Positions 44,895 to 53,054 of a stretch of 64,000 nucleotides of DNA are shown piece after piece (position 1 is the first letter of the stretch; each line of letters begins with the position of its first letter). The DNA comes from Polynucleobacter paneuropaeus (GTDB lineage: Bacteria > Pseudomonadota > Gammaproteobacteria > Burkholderiales > Burkholderiaceae): the NCBI RefSeq assembly GCF_003261235.1, contig NZ_CP030085.1, forward strand, positions 1,581,241-1,645,240, given 5' to 3'. The notes beneath the pieces were generated by a model that saw only the letters and a list, made by a program, of their open reading frames with translations, did no database searches and had not been told where the DNA came from. Both the position numbers and the translations under genes were made by a program.

Positions 44895-44959
44895 CAATCT
44901 CTTATATAAGACTGATCACCAATATGGGTATTTAACCATAATTTATGGTGCAATGCAAG

Positions 44960-44981
44960 AAAATTGACCTAAGTCAATTTT
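44960..44981. promoter_or_regulatory. FNR/CRP-type palindrome upstream of the OsmC-like gene
   Basis: AAAATTGAC-CTAA-GTCAATTTT is a perfect 9-bp inverted repeat with a 4-bp centre. Its core TTGAC-N4-GTCAA has the spacing and shape of FNR/ANR-family sites (TTGAT-N4-ATCAA). Its centre lies about 55 bp before the start point predicted from the TATAAT at 45014. It could also act on the divergent small RNA. No plus-strand gene ends here, so a terminator role is unlikely. Confidence 0.5.
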
Positions 44982-45013
44982 TTGCCATATTCGCTACCGA
45001 TGAATAATCCCCT

Positions 45014-45019
45014 TATAAT
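45014..45019 (+). promoter_or_regulatory. Candidate -10 of the OsmC-like gene
   Basis: A perfect TATAAT lies 50 nt before the ATG at 45070. No recognisable -35 is present at 16-18 bp, which fits a promoter needing an activator; the palindrome at 44960-44981 is the obvious candidate site. Confidence 0.5.
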
Positions 45020-45069
45020 GTCTAAATCATTGATAATATTGATTAATTTAGAAGTTAGGGATCACTAAT

Positions 45070-45492
45070 ATGGATTGCACAGTATCTTGGTTGGGCAATA
45101 CTGGAATGGCTTTTTCTGCCGAAACAGGGAGTGGGCACCTCCTAAATATGGACGGAGCCCCCGAGGCTGGTGGTAGAAACCTTGCCCCACGACCCATGGA
45201 GCTGCTCTTGGCAGGAGCGGGTGGCTGCTCTGCCTTTGATGTGGTTTTAATCCTACAAAAGGCCCGCCAAGCCGTCTCAGGCTGCGAAGTGAAGGTGAAG
45301 GCCGAGAGAGCTAGCGAAGACCCCAAAGTCTTCACAAAAATTGATTTGCATTTCACGGTTACCGGAAAAGACTTGGACCAAGCCAAGGTTGATCGCGCAG
45401 TCAAACTCTCTCACGATAAGTATTGCTCTGCTACAGCAATGCTCTCAAAAACTGCAGAACTGACTTACAGCATCGAAGTCCGTTCGGAATAA
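45070..45492 (+). CDS. OsmC family protein (YhfA-like)
   Basis: This 140-residue protein has RPMELLLAGAGGCSAFDV with Cys53 and SHDKYCSATAML with Cys119, the two cysteines of the OsmC fold in the YhfA subgroup. The physiological substrate of this subgroup is not settled. AGGG lies 9 nt before the ATG. The stop (45490-45492) is within 2-3 nt of the predicted 3' end of the convergent RNase P RNA gene. Confidence 0.87.
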   Translation: MDCTVSWLGNTGMAFSAETGSGHLLNMDGAPEAGGRNLAPRPMELLLAGAGGCSAFDVVLILQKARQAVSGCEVKVKAERASEDPKVFTKIDLHFTVTGKDLDQAKVDRAVKLSHDKYCSATAMLSKTAELTYSIEVRSE

Positions 45493-45494
45493 GT

Positions 45495-45802
45495 GCAGAG
45501 CCAATCGATAAGCCGGATTCTGTCGCCTAGACTTGCATCTAGGGGCAATCATTCCTCTAGGCCGTCAGTTACCTAACGGCTCAAGCTCCCTACCCGCAGA
45601 CTCAGCGGGACGCCTCATCGCCTGCTTACTTGGGATTGCTCCGGGTGGAGGTTACCGCGTTTCACCGTAACTAAATACGCTCGTCTCTGTGGCCCTATTC
45701 CGCACGTCGCCGTGGATGGCCGTTAGCCATCACCCTTCCCTATGGAGTCCGGACTTTCCTCCCCCTCAATAAAGAGGCGGCGATTGCCTAATTGACTCTG
45801 CG
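45495..45802 (-). ncRNA. rnpB: RNase P RNA (class A)
   Basis: The minus strand carries the universal blocks: GAGGAAAGTCCGGACTCC (45761-45744), CACCCGGAGCAA and the 3' ACAGAATCCGGCTTAT (45523-45508). The ends pair as helix P1 (GCAGAGTCAATT with GATTGGCTCTGC), which sets the limits given here to within a few bases. At about 308 nt it is shorter than E. coli M1 (377), so some peripheral helices are reduced. It removes tRNA 5' leaders. A weak -10-like TTAGAC lies at 45814-45809, just after the pyrC stop. Confidence 0.95.
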
Positions 45803-45839
45803 CCTGCAGTCTAACGCAGTCAGGAAAAAATGTTTGGAA

Positions 45840-46904
45840 TTAAGCTGAAATGAGAGACCAGGCAACGTTCTCGCCAGCTCGCAACGGAATGATGGTCTCA
45901 CCACCAAATGGCAGCTCTTGCGGAATGCTCTGAGCCTGTTTTGCTAAAGTAATTTTTTGGGTATTGCGTGGCAAGGAATAAAAATCTGGCCCAAAGAAAC
46001 TGGCAAAGCCCTCTAGGCGATCGAGCTTACCAACACTGTCAAAAGCCTCGGCGTAAAGTCCCATTGCATTGAATGCGCTATAGCAACCTGCACAGCCGCA
46101 AGCACTCTCTTTTGCCCCCTTGGAGTGTGGTGCACTATCAGTGCCCAAGAAAAACCGTGGATTACCACTCGTAGCTACTTCCAATAAAGCAAGTCGATGC
46201 TCTTCACGCTTAAGTACTGGTAAACAATAGTGGTGCGGACGAATACCACCAGAAAAGATAGCATTACGATTCATCAGTAAATGTTGTGGCGTAATGGTTG
46301 CGCCAATGAGACGCTTCTCGCTAGTAACTGTATCTCGCACATAGTGAGCAGCTTGCAAGGTAGTGATGTGTTCAAAGACAATCTTGAGCTCTGGTAAATC
46401 TCTGCGCAAAGGCTCCAGCACACGATCGATAAACACGGCTTCACGATCAAAGATATCAATTTCAGAATTCGTCACTTCACCGTGAACTAAGAGCGGCATA
46501 CCCACTGCTTGCATAGCTTCCAAAGCTGCATAACACTGATGAATATCACTTACACCAGCATCACTATTGGTAGTGGCGCCAGCAGGATACAACTTGAAGC
46601 CAATAATTCCATCCGCCTTTGCCTTGCGCACTTCTTCGGCACTAGTGTTGTCTGTCAAATACAAAGTCATTAAAGGCGTAAAGTTTTTAATCTGTAGCGA
46701 CACCAACTTACTCTCAATTCTGGATCGATAAGCTTTAGCTAATTCCACCGTAGTCACTGGTGGCTTTAAATTTGGCATGATGACGGCACGCGCAAATTGT
46801 CTTGCAGTATCAGCCAATACGCTAGCCATAACATCACCATCACGAATATGCAAATGCCAATCATCTGGCTGAGTGATTTGAATCTGTTGAGGGTTGGTCG
46901 ACAT
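45840..46904 (-). CDS. pyrC: Dihydroorotase
   Basis: From ATG 46904 (MSTNPQQIQI) the protein has 354 residues. The upstream in-frame extension overlaps the previous gene and is not family-like. The zinc ligands His17 and His19 lie in DWHLHIRDG, the carboxylated lysine in GFKLYPAG, and GTDSAPH completes the site. It closes carbamoyl-aspartate in pyrimidine synthesis. It is the class II form, as in E. coli. It lies last in the minus-strand series before rnpB. Confidence 0.96.
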   Translation of the reverse strand: MSTNPQQIQITQPDDWHLHIRDGDVMASVLADTARQFARAVIMPNLKPPVTTVELAKAYRSRIESKLVSLQIKNFTPLMTLYLTDNTSAEEVRKAKADGIIGFKLYPAGATTNSDAGVSDIHQCYAALEAMQAVGMPLLVHGEVTNSEIDIFDREAVFIDRVLEPLRRDLPELKIVFEHITTLQAAHYVRDTVTSEKRLIGATITPQHLLMNRNAIFSGGIRPHHYCLPVLKREEHRLALLEVATSGNPRFFLGTDSAPHSKGAKESACGCAGCYSAFNAMGLYAEAFDSVGKLDRLEGFASFFGPDFYSLPRNTQKITLAKQAQSIPQELPFGGETIIPLRAGENVAWSLISA

Positions 46905-46920
46905 GGTGATGACTTTAAGA

Positions 46921-48240
46921 TTAATTAAGCAAGATGATACGGAAATCATTCACATTAGTAAGGGTGGGTCCAGTTTCTACTAAAGCGTCCAATTCTGCAA
47001 AAAATCCATAACAATCGTGCACCCCCAAAAATTCGTTTGGGTTAATACCCTTACTTTTACTGGCTTCACGTAGTTCTGGAGTAAACCAAGCGCCTGCATT
47101 TTTTTCGCTACCGTCAATTCCATCCGTATCTGCAGCCAAGGCAGCCAATTGACGAATATGCCCAGTTTCCACAAACAGAGAGAGCAAAAACTCGCTACAG
47201 CGACCGCCTCGACCTTTAATACCGGCAGGCAAAGTAACTGTACATTCACCACCAGAAATCAGAGCTAGGGGTTTGCTACCATCGTGCTTATCAATGAGTT
47301 CCTTGGCGAGTTTCGCCTGATCAGCACCAACCTCTTTAGCCTCACCAGTAATAGTGTCACCCAGAATGATTGGCTCATAGCCCTCAGAGCGGACATAGTC
47401 AGCTGCGGCCTCTAGACTTTTATAAGCAGTTGCGATGACATGGTTTCTGACTGGAGCATTTTGCAAATCATGCTCTTTTAAAGTTTCCGGTATGAGCCCA
47501 GCCAAACCTTTTTGTAGATGATTGAGAACGGACGCAGGTATCGATATCTCATCTAGTTGATGTTTGGTCAAGATTGCTAGGGCATCCTGATAGCTGGAAT
47601 AATCTGCTGCACAAGGGCCACTACCAATATCCGCAGGCTGATCTCCCGTCACATCAGAAATCAATAGCGCTTCAATTCGGGCACCGCGTTGTATCCCCGC
47701 TCTAGCCAGATTGCCGCCTAAGATTGCTGACAAATGCTTACGAACGATATTCATCTCCTCAATCGGAGCGCCGCATCTCAACAAAGCTTGTGTTGTCGTA
47801 CGCATATCTTCCATACTGATACCCGCTTGTGGCAAGGTCAATAAACTTGAACCCCCGCCGGATACCAACACAATCAATACATCTCCTAGATTGAGTTGAT
47901 TAACTGAATGCAAAATCGCTTTTGCCCCATCCATACCGGCCTGATCTGGAACAGGATGGCCTGCTTCAATAATTTCAATGTACTCAGTTGGAGATCCATG
48001 ACCATAGCGAGTTAATACTATGCCCTCAAGCTCCGTATTAGGCCAATATTGTTTGGCAAAGCGCTCTAGTGCGCTAGCCATTGAAGCACTAGCTTTACCT
48101 GCTCCAACGATGAGACATTTTTTTTGTGGTGGGCTATTAGCAAAAATCTTTGCCAAGTATTCAGGCACGATTTTCTGAGGATCGGCCACAGCCAATGCGG
48201 CAGCAAAAGCATTTTGGAGAATGTTTTTTTGGTTACTCAT
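46921..48240 (-). CDS. Glycerate 2-kinase (GckA/TtuD type, MOFRL domain)
   Basis: The 439-residue protein has an N-terminal DUF4147 domain (LIVGAGKASASMA, VSGGGSSLLTLP, SDVTGDQPADIGSGP) and a C-terminal MOFRL domain (LISGGECTVTLP, GRGGRCSEFLLS, AADTDGIDGSEKNAGAW). It phosphorylates glycerate to 2-phosphoglycerate, feeding the glyoxylate/glycerate or tartrate route into glycolysis. No neighbouring glyoxylate genes are present. It lies 16 nt before pyrC and 9 nt after the ABC transporter gene. Confidence 0.9.
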   Translation of the reverse strand: MSNQKNILQNAFAAALAVADPQKIVPEYLAKIFANSPPQKKCLIVGAGKASASMASALERFAKQYWPNTELEGIVLTRYGHGSPTEYIEIIEAGHPVPDQAGMDGAKAILHSVNQLNLGDVLIVLVSGGGSSLLTLPQAGISMEDMRTTTQALLRCGAPIEEMNIVRKHLSAILGGNLARAGIQRGARIEALLISDVTGDQPADIGSGPCAADYSSYQDALAILTKHQLDEISIPASVLNHLQKGLAGLIPETLKEHDLQNAPVRNHVIATAYKSLEAAADYVRSEGYEPIILGDTITGEAKEVGADQAKLAKELIDKHDGSKPLALISGGECTVTLPAGIKGRGGRCSEFLLSLFVETGHIRQLAALAADTDGIDGSEKNAGAWFTPELREASKSKGINPNEFLGVHDCYGFFAELDALVETGPTLTNVNDFRIILLN

Positions 48241-48249
48241 CAGAGTATT

Positions 48250-50073
48250 CTAATCAAGCGTGGCTCGCTCTTGCATTTGCCACATTTCTGCATAGCGGCC
48301 TTGGTGTGCCAGCAACTCAATATGAGTGCCCCGCTCCACAATTTGGCCGTGCTCCATCACCAGTATCTGGTCAGCATGGACAATCGTTGAAAGTCGATGG
48401 GCAATGATGAGGGTGGTACGATTTTTAGCCAGACTCAGTAGTTCCTCCTGAAAGGCCCTCTCTGTTTTGGAGTCTAGGGCTGAAGTTGCCTCATCGAATA
48501 TCAGCATTGCAGGGCTTTTTAATAAAGTACGAGCAATCGCAACCCTTTGTTTCTCTCCGCCAGATAGCTTTAGGCCTCGCTCACCGACTTGGGTGTTATA
48601 GCCATCAGGTAGTCGCTCGATAAAACCATCGATTTGTGCTGCTCGTGCCGCTTCTTGAACTGCCTCCGGGGTCGCCCCAGGATTTCCATAAGCAATGTTG
48701 TAACCAATCGTATCGTTGAATAAAACGGTGTCTTGAGGAACAATACCAATAACCTTGCGCAAGCTTGCCTGCTGCACATCTTGAATATTTTGCCCATCGA
48801 TCAAAATCTTGCCGGACTGCACATCATAGAAACGAAATAGCAAACGAGCTAAAGTACTTTTACCTGCTCCACTCTGACCAACTACAGCAGTAATTGTTCC
48901 AGCGGGGATATTAAAACTCACATTACGCAAAATCTCACGCTTAGCGTCGTAATGAAAAGAGACGTGCTCAAAGTGGATATCGGGTCCAATCGTATAGTTC
49001 TGAATAACTAAGGGCTGAGCATTGGGTGAGTCAGCAATTTCTTTATCAGTATTAAGCAAAGAGAACATGCGATCCATATCCGTCAGGGACTGCTTGATCT
49101 CTCGATAAATCACACCTAAAAAATTGAGGGGGATATAGAGTTGAATCATCAAGGTATTGACTAAAACCAAATCACCCAAAGTCATTGTGCCATTCATAAC
49201 GCCTGAGGTAGCGCGCCATAGAATCAAAATCAAACCGATCGCAATAATGGTTTGCTGACCTAAATTCAGTACAGCTAAGGATTTTTGTGACTTGACTGCT
49301 GCCACTTGGTAACGCGCTAGATTTTCATCATAGCGACGCGATTCAAAAGCTTCATTGCCAAAATACTTCACCGTCTCAAAATTTAACAAAGAATCAATCG
49401 CTTTTTGATTTGCTCTCGAATCCATATCATTCATGGTGCGACGGAAATGGGTGCGCCATTCAGTAACAACTACGGTAAAGGCGATATAGAGAACTAGCGC
49501 TACAAGCGTAATGAGTGCAAACCAAATATCGTAGGTATAGGCTAAGTAACCTAGTACTAGGATAAATTCAATCAGAGTTGGCAAAATGCTGTACAGGGAA
49601 TACTGAATTAGGGACTGAATCCCTCTAGTTCCCCGCTCAATATCTCGACTAACCCCTCCGGTCTGACGCGCCAAATGAAAGCTCAAGGAGAGTGCATGAA
49701 GATGCTCAAATACTTGTAGAGCAACCTTACGAACGGCGTTTTGCGTCACCTTGGCAAATAAAGCCTCACGCAATTCGTTAAACAATGAAGCGGAGATTCT
49801 CAAAAGACCGTAAGCCACAATCAGAGCGGCTGGAATGGCTAATAAGGCTTGGCCAGAATCCACCTTGATATTCAAGGTATCAATCAAACGCTTCATCAAA
49901 ACAGGAATACCGAGATTGGCGACTTTGGCAGCGACCAAACATAGCAAAGCGAGCAATACTCTTAAGCGGTACTCCAACAAGTAAGGGAGTAAATCACGAA
50001 TGACACGCCAATCACTTCGCTGTGCAATCATTAAGGAAGGCTCACTTGATTTTGGGCCTGCTAAATGTCTCAT
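48250..50073 (-). CDS. ABC transporter of mitochondria-type (Atm1/HMT family), fused permease-ATPase
   Basis: The 607-residue half-transporter has six transmembrane helices (about 35-330) and a C-terminal ATPase with Walker A GQSGAGKST (about 396-404), signature LSGGEKQR (about 500) and Walker B MLIFDEATSALD. The segment DSLLNFETVKYFGNEAFE is diagnostic for the Atm1/HMT1 branch, which exports glutathione-linked sulfur or metal compounds. The homodimer should act in the inner membrane. It overlaps nudB by ATGA. Confidence 0.92.
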   Translation of the reverse strand: MRHLAGPKSSEPSLMIAQRSDWRVIRDLLPYLLEYRLRVLLALLCLVAAKVANLGIPVLMKRLIDTLNIKVDSGQALLAIPAALIVAYGLLRISASLFNELREALFAKVTQNAVRKVALQVFEHLHALSLSFHLARQTGGVSRDIERGTRGIQSLIQYSLYSILPTLIEFILVLGYLAYTYDIWFALITLVALVLYIAFTVVVTEWRTHFRRTMNDMDSRANQKAIDSLLNFETVKYFGNEAFESRRYDENLARYQVAAVKSQKSLAVLNLGQQTIIAIGLILILWRATSGVMNGTMTLGDLVLVNTLMIQLYIPLNFLGVIYREIKQSLTDMDRMFSLLNTDKEIADSPNAQPLVIQNYTIGPDIHFEHVSFHYDAKREILRNVSFNIPAGTITAVVGQSGAGKSTLARLLFRFYDVQSGKILIDGQNIQDVQQASLRKVIGIVPQDTVLFNDTIGYNIAYGNPGATPEAVQEAARAAQIDGFIERLPDGYNTQVGERGLKLSGGEKQRVAIARTLLKSPAMLIFDEATSALDSKTERAFQEELLSLAKNRTTLIIAHRLSTIVHADQILVMEHGQIVERGTHIELLAHQGRYAEMWQMQERATLD

Positions 50074-50519
50074 AGTGCCCTTGAAGAAAATAACTGCAGA
50101 ATAGCCTGGCCATTACTTGGGGAAAAACATTTAGCAGCAGCAGCTGCAAAAGGAAGCCACTCATAAGCAATATGCTCTCGGGGTGAGAGTCTAATGGCGA
50201 CCTCATCAGGCACCCTCAATGAGAACCAATGTTCAGTATTTTTAAACACACCGGCTTCATATCTAAAGCGCCATTGTGGATAAATTTCGTATTCAATTTG
50301 ATGCTGCATGTTTTGTAAGGCATCTGCAGGTAAGGTCTTGGCATCGATACCGGTTTCTTCAAACACTTCCCGGATAGCAGCTTGAGCTAGATCCTCACCG
50401 ATAAAATCAATACTACCTGTTACGGATTGCCAGAAGCCTTCTCGATCAGCTCGCTCAATCAATAAAACTTCCCCATTCGATTTATAAATGACAACTAAAA
50501 CCGAGACAGGGATTTTCAA
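50070..50519 (-). CDS. nudB: Dihydroneopterin triphosphate diphosphatase (Nudix)
   Basis: This 149-residue Nudix hydrolase has the box GSIDFIGEDLAQAAIREVFEETGID, in which the canonical G-x5-E pattern is preserved with REVFEETG. The start is TTG at 50519; there is no ATG before the first conserved strand and no clear ribosome site. It removes pyrophosphate in folate synthesis. It is placed just after aspS, as in other Burkholderiales and E. coli. Confidence 0.9.
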   Translation of the reverse strand: MKIPVSVLVVIYKSNGEVLLIERADREGFWQSVTGSIDFIGEDLAQAAIREVFEETGIDAKTLPADALQNMQHQIEYEIYPQWRFRYEAGVFKNTEHWFSLRVPDEVAIRLSPREHIAYEWLPFAAAAAKCFSPSNGQAILQLFSSRAL

Positions 50520-50531
50520 GATTCAGCTAGC

Positions 50532-52331
50532 TTATACAGTGGGTGCTGCTTGGCGAAGACGGATGTGTAATTCACGTAATTGACGCTCATCTACTGGGCT
50601 AGGTGCTTGAGTCAACAAACATTGTGCCCGTTGTGTTTTGGGGAAGGCAATTACATCACGAATCGACTCGGCACCAGTCATCATGGTGACGATACGATCC
50701 AAACCAAAAGCGATACCGCCATGGGGAGGAGCACCATACTGTAGGGCATCTAACAAGAATCCAAATTTAGCTTGCGCCTCTTCTGGACCAATCTTTAGCG
50801 CACGAAATACTTGGCTTTGAACCGCCTCTTGATGAATACGTACAGAGCCGCCACCAATTTCGCTACCATTTAATACCATGTCGTAGGCCTTTGCCAAGCA
50901 TTTGCCTGGATCGGTCTCGAGGTATTTCATATGTTCATCTTTAGGGCTGGTGAATGGGTGATGACAAGCAACCCATCGTGCTTCAGCATCATCGTAATCA
51001 AACATAGGGAAGTCAACAACCCACAAAGGCTTCCAGCCTTCTGTGAATAAGCCATGCTCTTTACCCCAAGTAGAATGGCCAATCCGTAAGCGTAAGTTAC
51101 CGATTGCATCATTGACTACTTTTTCTTTATCGGCACCAAAGAAAATAATGTCGCCATCTTTTGCACCAGTTCGCTTTAGGATACCGTCAATTGCTCCATC
51201 GTGGAGATTCTTGACGATTGGAGATTGCAAACCGTTGCGTCCTTCAGTGACAGAATTCACTTTGATCCAAGCCAAGCCTTTTGCGCCATAGATCGAAACA
51301 AATTGCGTGTAATCATCGATTTCGCTACGACTGATCTCTGCGCCACCAGGAACACACAAGCCTACTACTCGACCACCCGCTTGATTAGCGGCTCCAGAGA
51401 AGACCTTGAAATCCACATCTTTCATCAGATCAGTCAACTCGGTAAATTCCATTGCAACCCTCAAGTCAGGCTTATCTGAGCCATAGCGCGCCATACCCTC
51501 GGAATACGGCATAGTTGGGAAAGGATTGGGCAACTCAACACTCATGGTGGTCTTGAAAATATGACGAATCATGTTTTCAAATAAGTTACGAATCTCGATC
51601 TCATCTAAGAATGCAGTCTCACAGTCAATCTGAGTAAATTCAGGCTGACGATCAGCACGTAAGTCTTCATCACGAAAGCACTTGGTAATTTGATAGTAAC
51701 GATCAAAGCCGGCCACCATCAATAATTGCTTAAATAACTGTGGAGACTGTGGCAAAGCAAAAAATTGTCCATCATGCACACGGGAAGGAACCAGATAATC
51801 GCGAGCGCCCTCAGGAGTGCTCTTGGTGAGCATCGGCGTTTCAATATCAATAAAGCCCGCAGCATCTAAATAACGACGGCATTCCATTGCAACGTTGTAA
51901 CGTAAACGCAGATTCTTTTGCATTTGTGGACGACGCAAGTCGAGAACACGATGGGTCAAACGAGTCGTCTCTGATAAATTCTCATCGTCTAACTGGAATG
52001 GTGGCGTTACCGATGCATTCAGAATCACCAATTGATGACAAAGAATTTCAACCTTACCACTCACTAAATCGGTATTTTCAGTACCAGCAGGACGTGCCCG
52101 CACTAAGCCCGTAATCTGAATACAAAACTCATTACGTACTTGCTCAGCAAGTGCAAACATCTCTGGACGGTCAGGATCACAAACAATTTGGACAAAACCC
52201 TCACGATCGCGTAAGTCAATAAAAATCACGCCGCCATGATCACGACGACGGTTCACCCAACCTGCGAGGGTGACTTCTTTACCAATCAGTGAATCGCTTA
52301 CCTGGCCGCAGGTGTGACTTCGCATCGACAT
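50532..52331 (-). CDS. aspS: Aspartyl-tRNA synthetase
   Basis: The 599-residue class II synthetase has an N-terminal OB-fold anticodon domain (GWVNRRRDHGGVIFIDLRDREG), motif 2 region RYYQITKCFRDEDLRADRQPEFTQ, the bacterial GAD insertion and motif 3 GIAFGLDRIVTMM. It charges tRNA-Asp; whether it also charges tRNA-Asn depends on GatCAB elsewhere. It is preceded by a DUF502 gene after 17 nt. Confidence 0.97.
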   Translation of the reverse strand: MSMRSHTCGQVSDSLIGKEVTLAGWVNRRRDHGGVIFIDLRDREGFVQIVCDPDRPEMFALAEQVRNEFCIQITGLVRARPAGTENTDLVSGKVEILCHQLVILNASVTPPFQLDDENLSETTRLTHRVLDLRRPQMQKNLRLRYNVAMECRRYLDAAGFIDIETPMLTKSTPEGARDYLVPSRVHDGQFFALPQSPQLFKQLLMVAGFDRYYQITKCFRDEDLRADRQPEFTQIDCETAFLDEIEIRNLFENMIRHIFKTTMSVELPNPFPTMPYSEGMARYGSDKPDLRVAMEFTELTDLMKDVDFKVFSGAANQAGGRVVGLCVPGGAEISRSEIDDYTQFVSIYGAKGLAWIKVNSVTEGRNGLQSPIVKNLHDGAIDGILKRTGAKDGDIIFFGADKEKVVNDAIGNLRLRIGHSTWGKEHGLFTEGWKPLWVVDFPMFDYDDAEARWVACHHPFTSPKDEHMKYLETDPGKCLAKAYDMVLNGSEIGGGSVRIHQEAVQSQVFRALKIGPEEAQAKFGFLLDALQYGAPPHGGIAFGLDRIVTMMTGAESIRDVIAFPKTQRAQCLLTQAPSPVDERQLRELHIRLRQAAPTV

Positions 52332-52347
52332 AACAATTTCCTATAAA

Positions 52348-53001
52348 TCAAAGAGGTTTTGGAGACTCTAATGCAGTCTTACCAATAGAACTATGGGGTG
52401 GGACAGATCCCATTGAAACAATATGTTTAAGTGCCTCTTCAACACTCATATCCAGTGCAATCGTTTGCTCACGTGGCACGATCATGAAGAAGCCTGAAGT
52501 AGGATTGGGGGTAGTTGGCAAAAAGACATTTACATAGTCTGCACCTAACTTAGTACTAATTTCTTTTGCAGGTAATCCTGTTTGAAAAGCAATTGCCCAA
52601 GAATCGGCATGGGGATAGCGAATCAATAAGGCCTTACTAAAAGCATTACCGTTACCAGATAATAAAGTCGTAGATACCTGCTGAACACTCGAATAAATAG
52701 AGCGAACGATAGGAATCCGATTAACAAATCTGTCCCAAATTCTCATCCACCACTGTCCAGCAAAATGAATGGCTAACAAACCTGTGAAGATGATTACAAG
52801 AACGACGATTAAGATTCCGACGCCTGGAAGGTTACGGAAATGCTGTAAATCAGATGAGAACTGCTCTGGAAAAACCGCAATAATGGCGCTCATGACGGAG
52901 CCAAAAACACCGTCGAGCAAGCCCAAGCCCCACGTGATCACCCAAATGGTGACGGCCATCGGGGCCCAAACGAGAATTCCAGCGATAAAGTATTTTTTCA
53001 T
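52348..53001 (-). CDS. DUF502 family membrane protein
   Basis: The 217-residue protein has an N-terminal membrane helix (about 5-25) and a second near 60-82, followed by a soluble domain with RIPIVRSIYSSVQQVSTTLL and the family motif VNVFLPTTPNPTSGFFMIVP. DUF502 proteins are widespread with no settled function. Association with aspS and ubiB is common in betaproteobacteria. Confidence 0.87.
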   Translation of the reverse strand: MKKYFIAGILVWAPMAVTIWVITWGLGLLDGVFGSVMSAIIAVFPEQFSSDLQHFRNLPGVGILIVVLVIIFTGLLAIHFAGQWWMRIWDRFVNRIPIVRSIYSSVQQVSTTLLSGNGNAFSKALLIRYPHADSWAIAFQTGLPAKEISTKLGADYVNVFLPTTPNPTSGFFMIVPREQTIALDMSVEEALKHIVSMGSVPPHSSIGKTALESPKPL

Positions 53002-53054
53002 GTTTTCTGCCTAACCTCGTATTTTAACGGGTTAGATGCCCTTTGGGCGAGAGC

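Noticed and set aside
52769..53014. Open frame antisense to the DUF502 gene
   Set aside because: It mirrors the coding frame of a conserved protein and has low-complexity composition.
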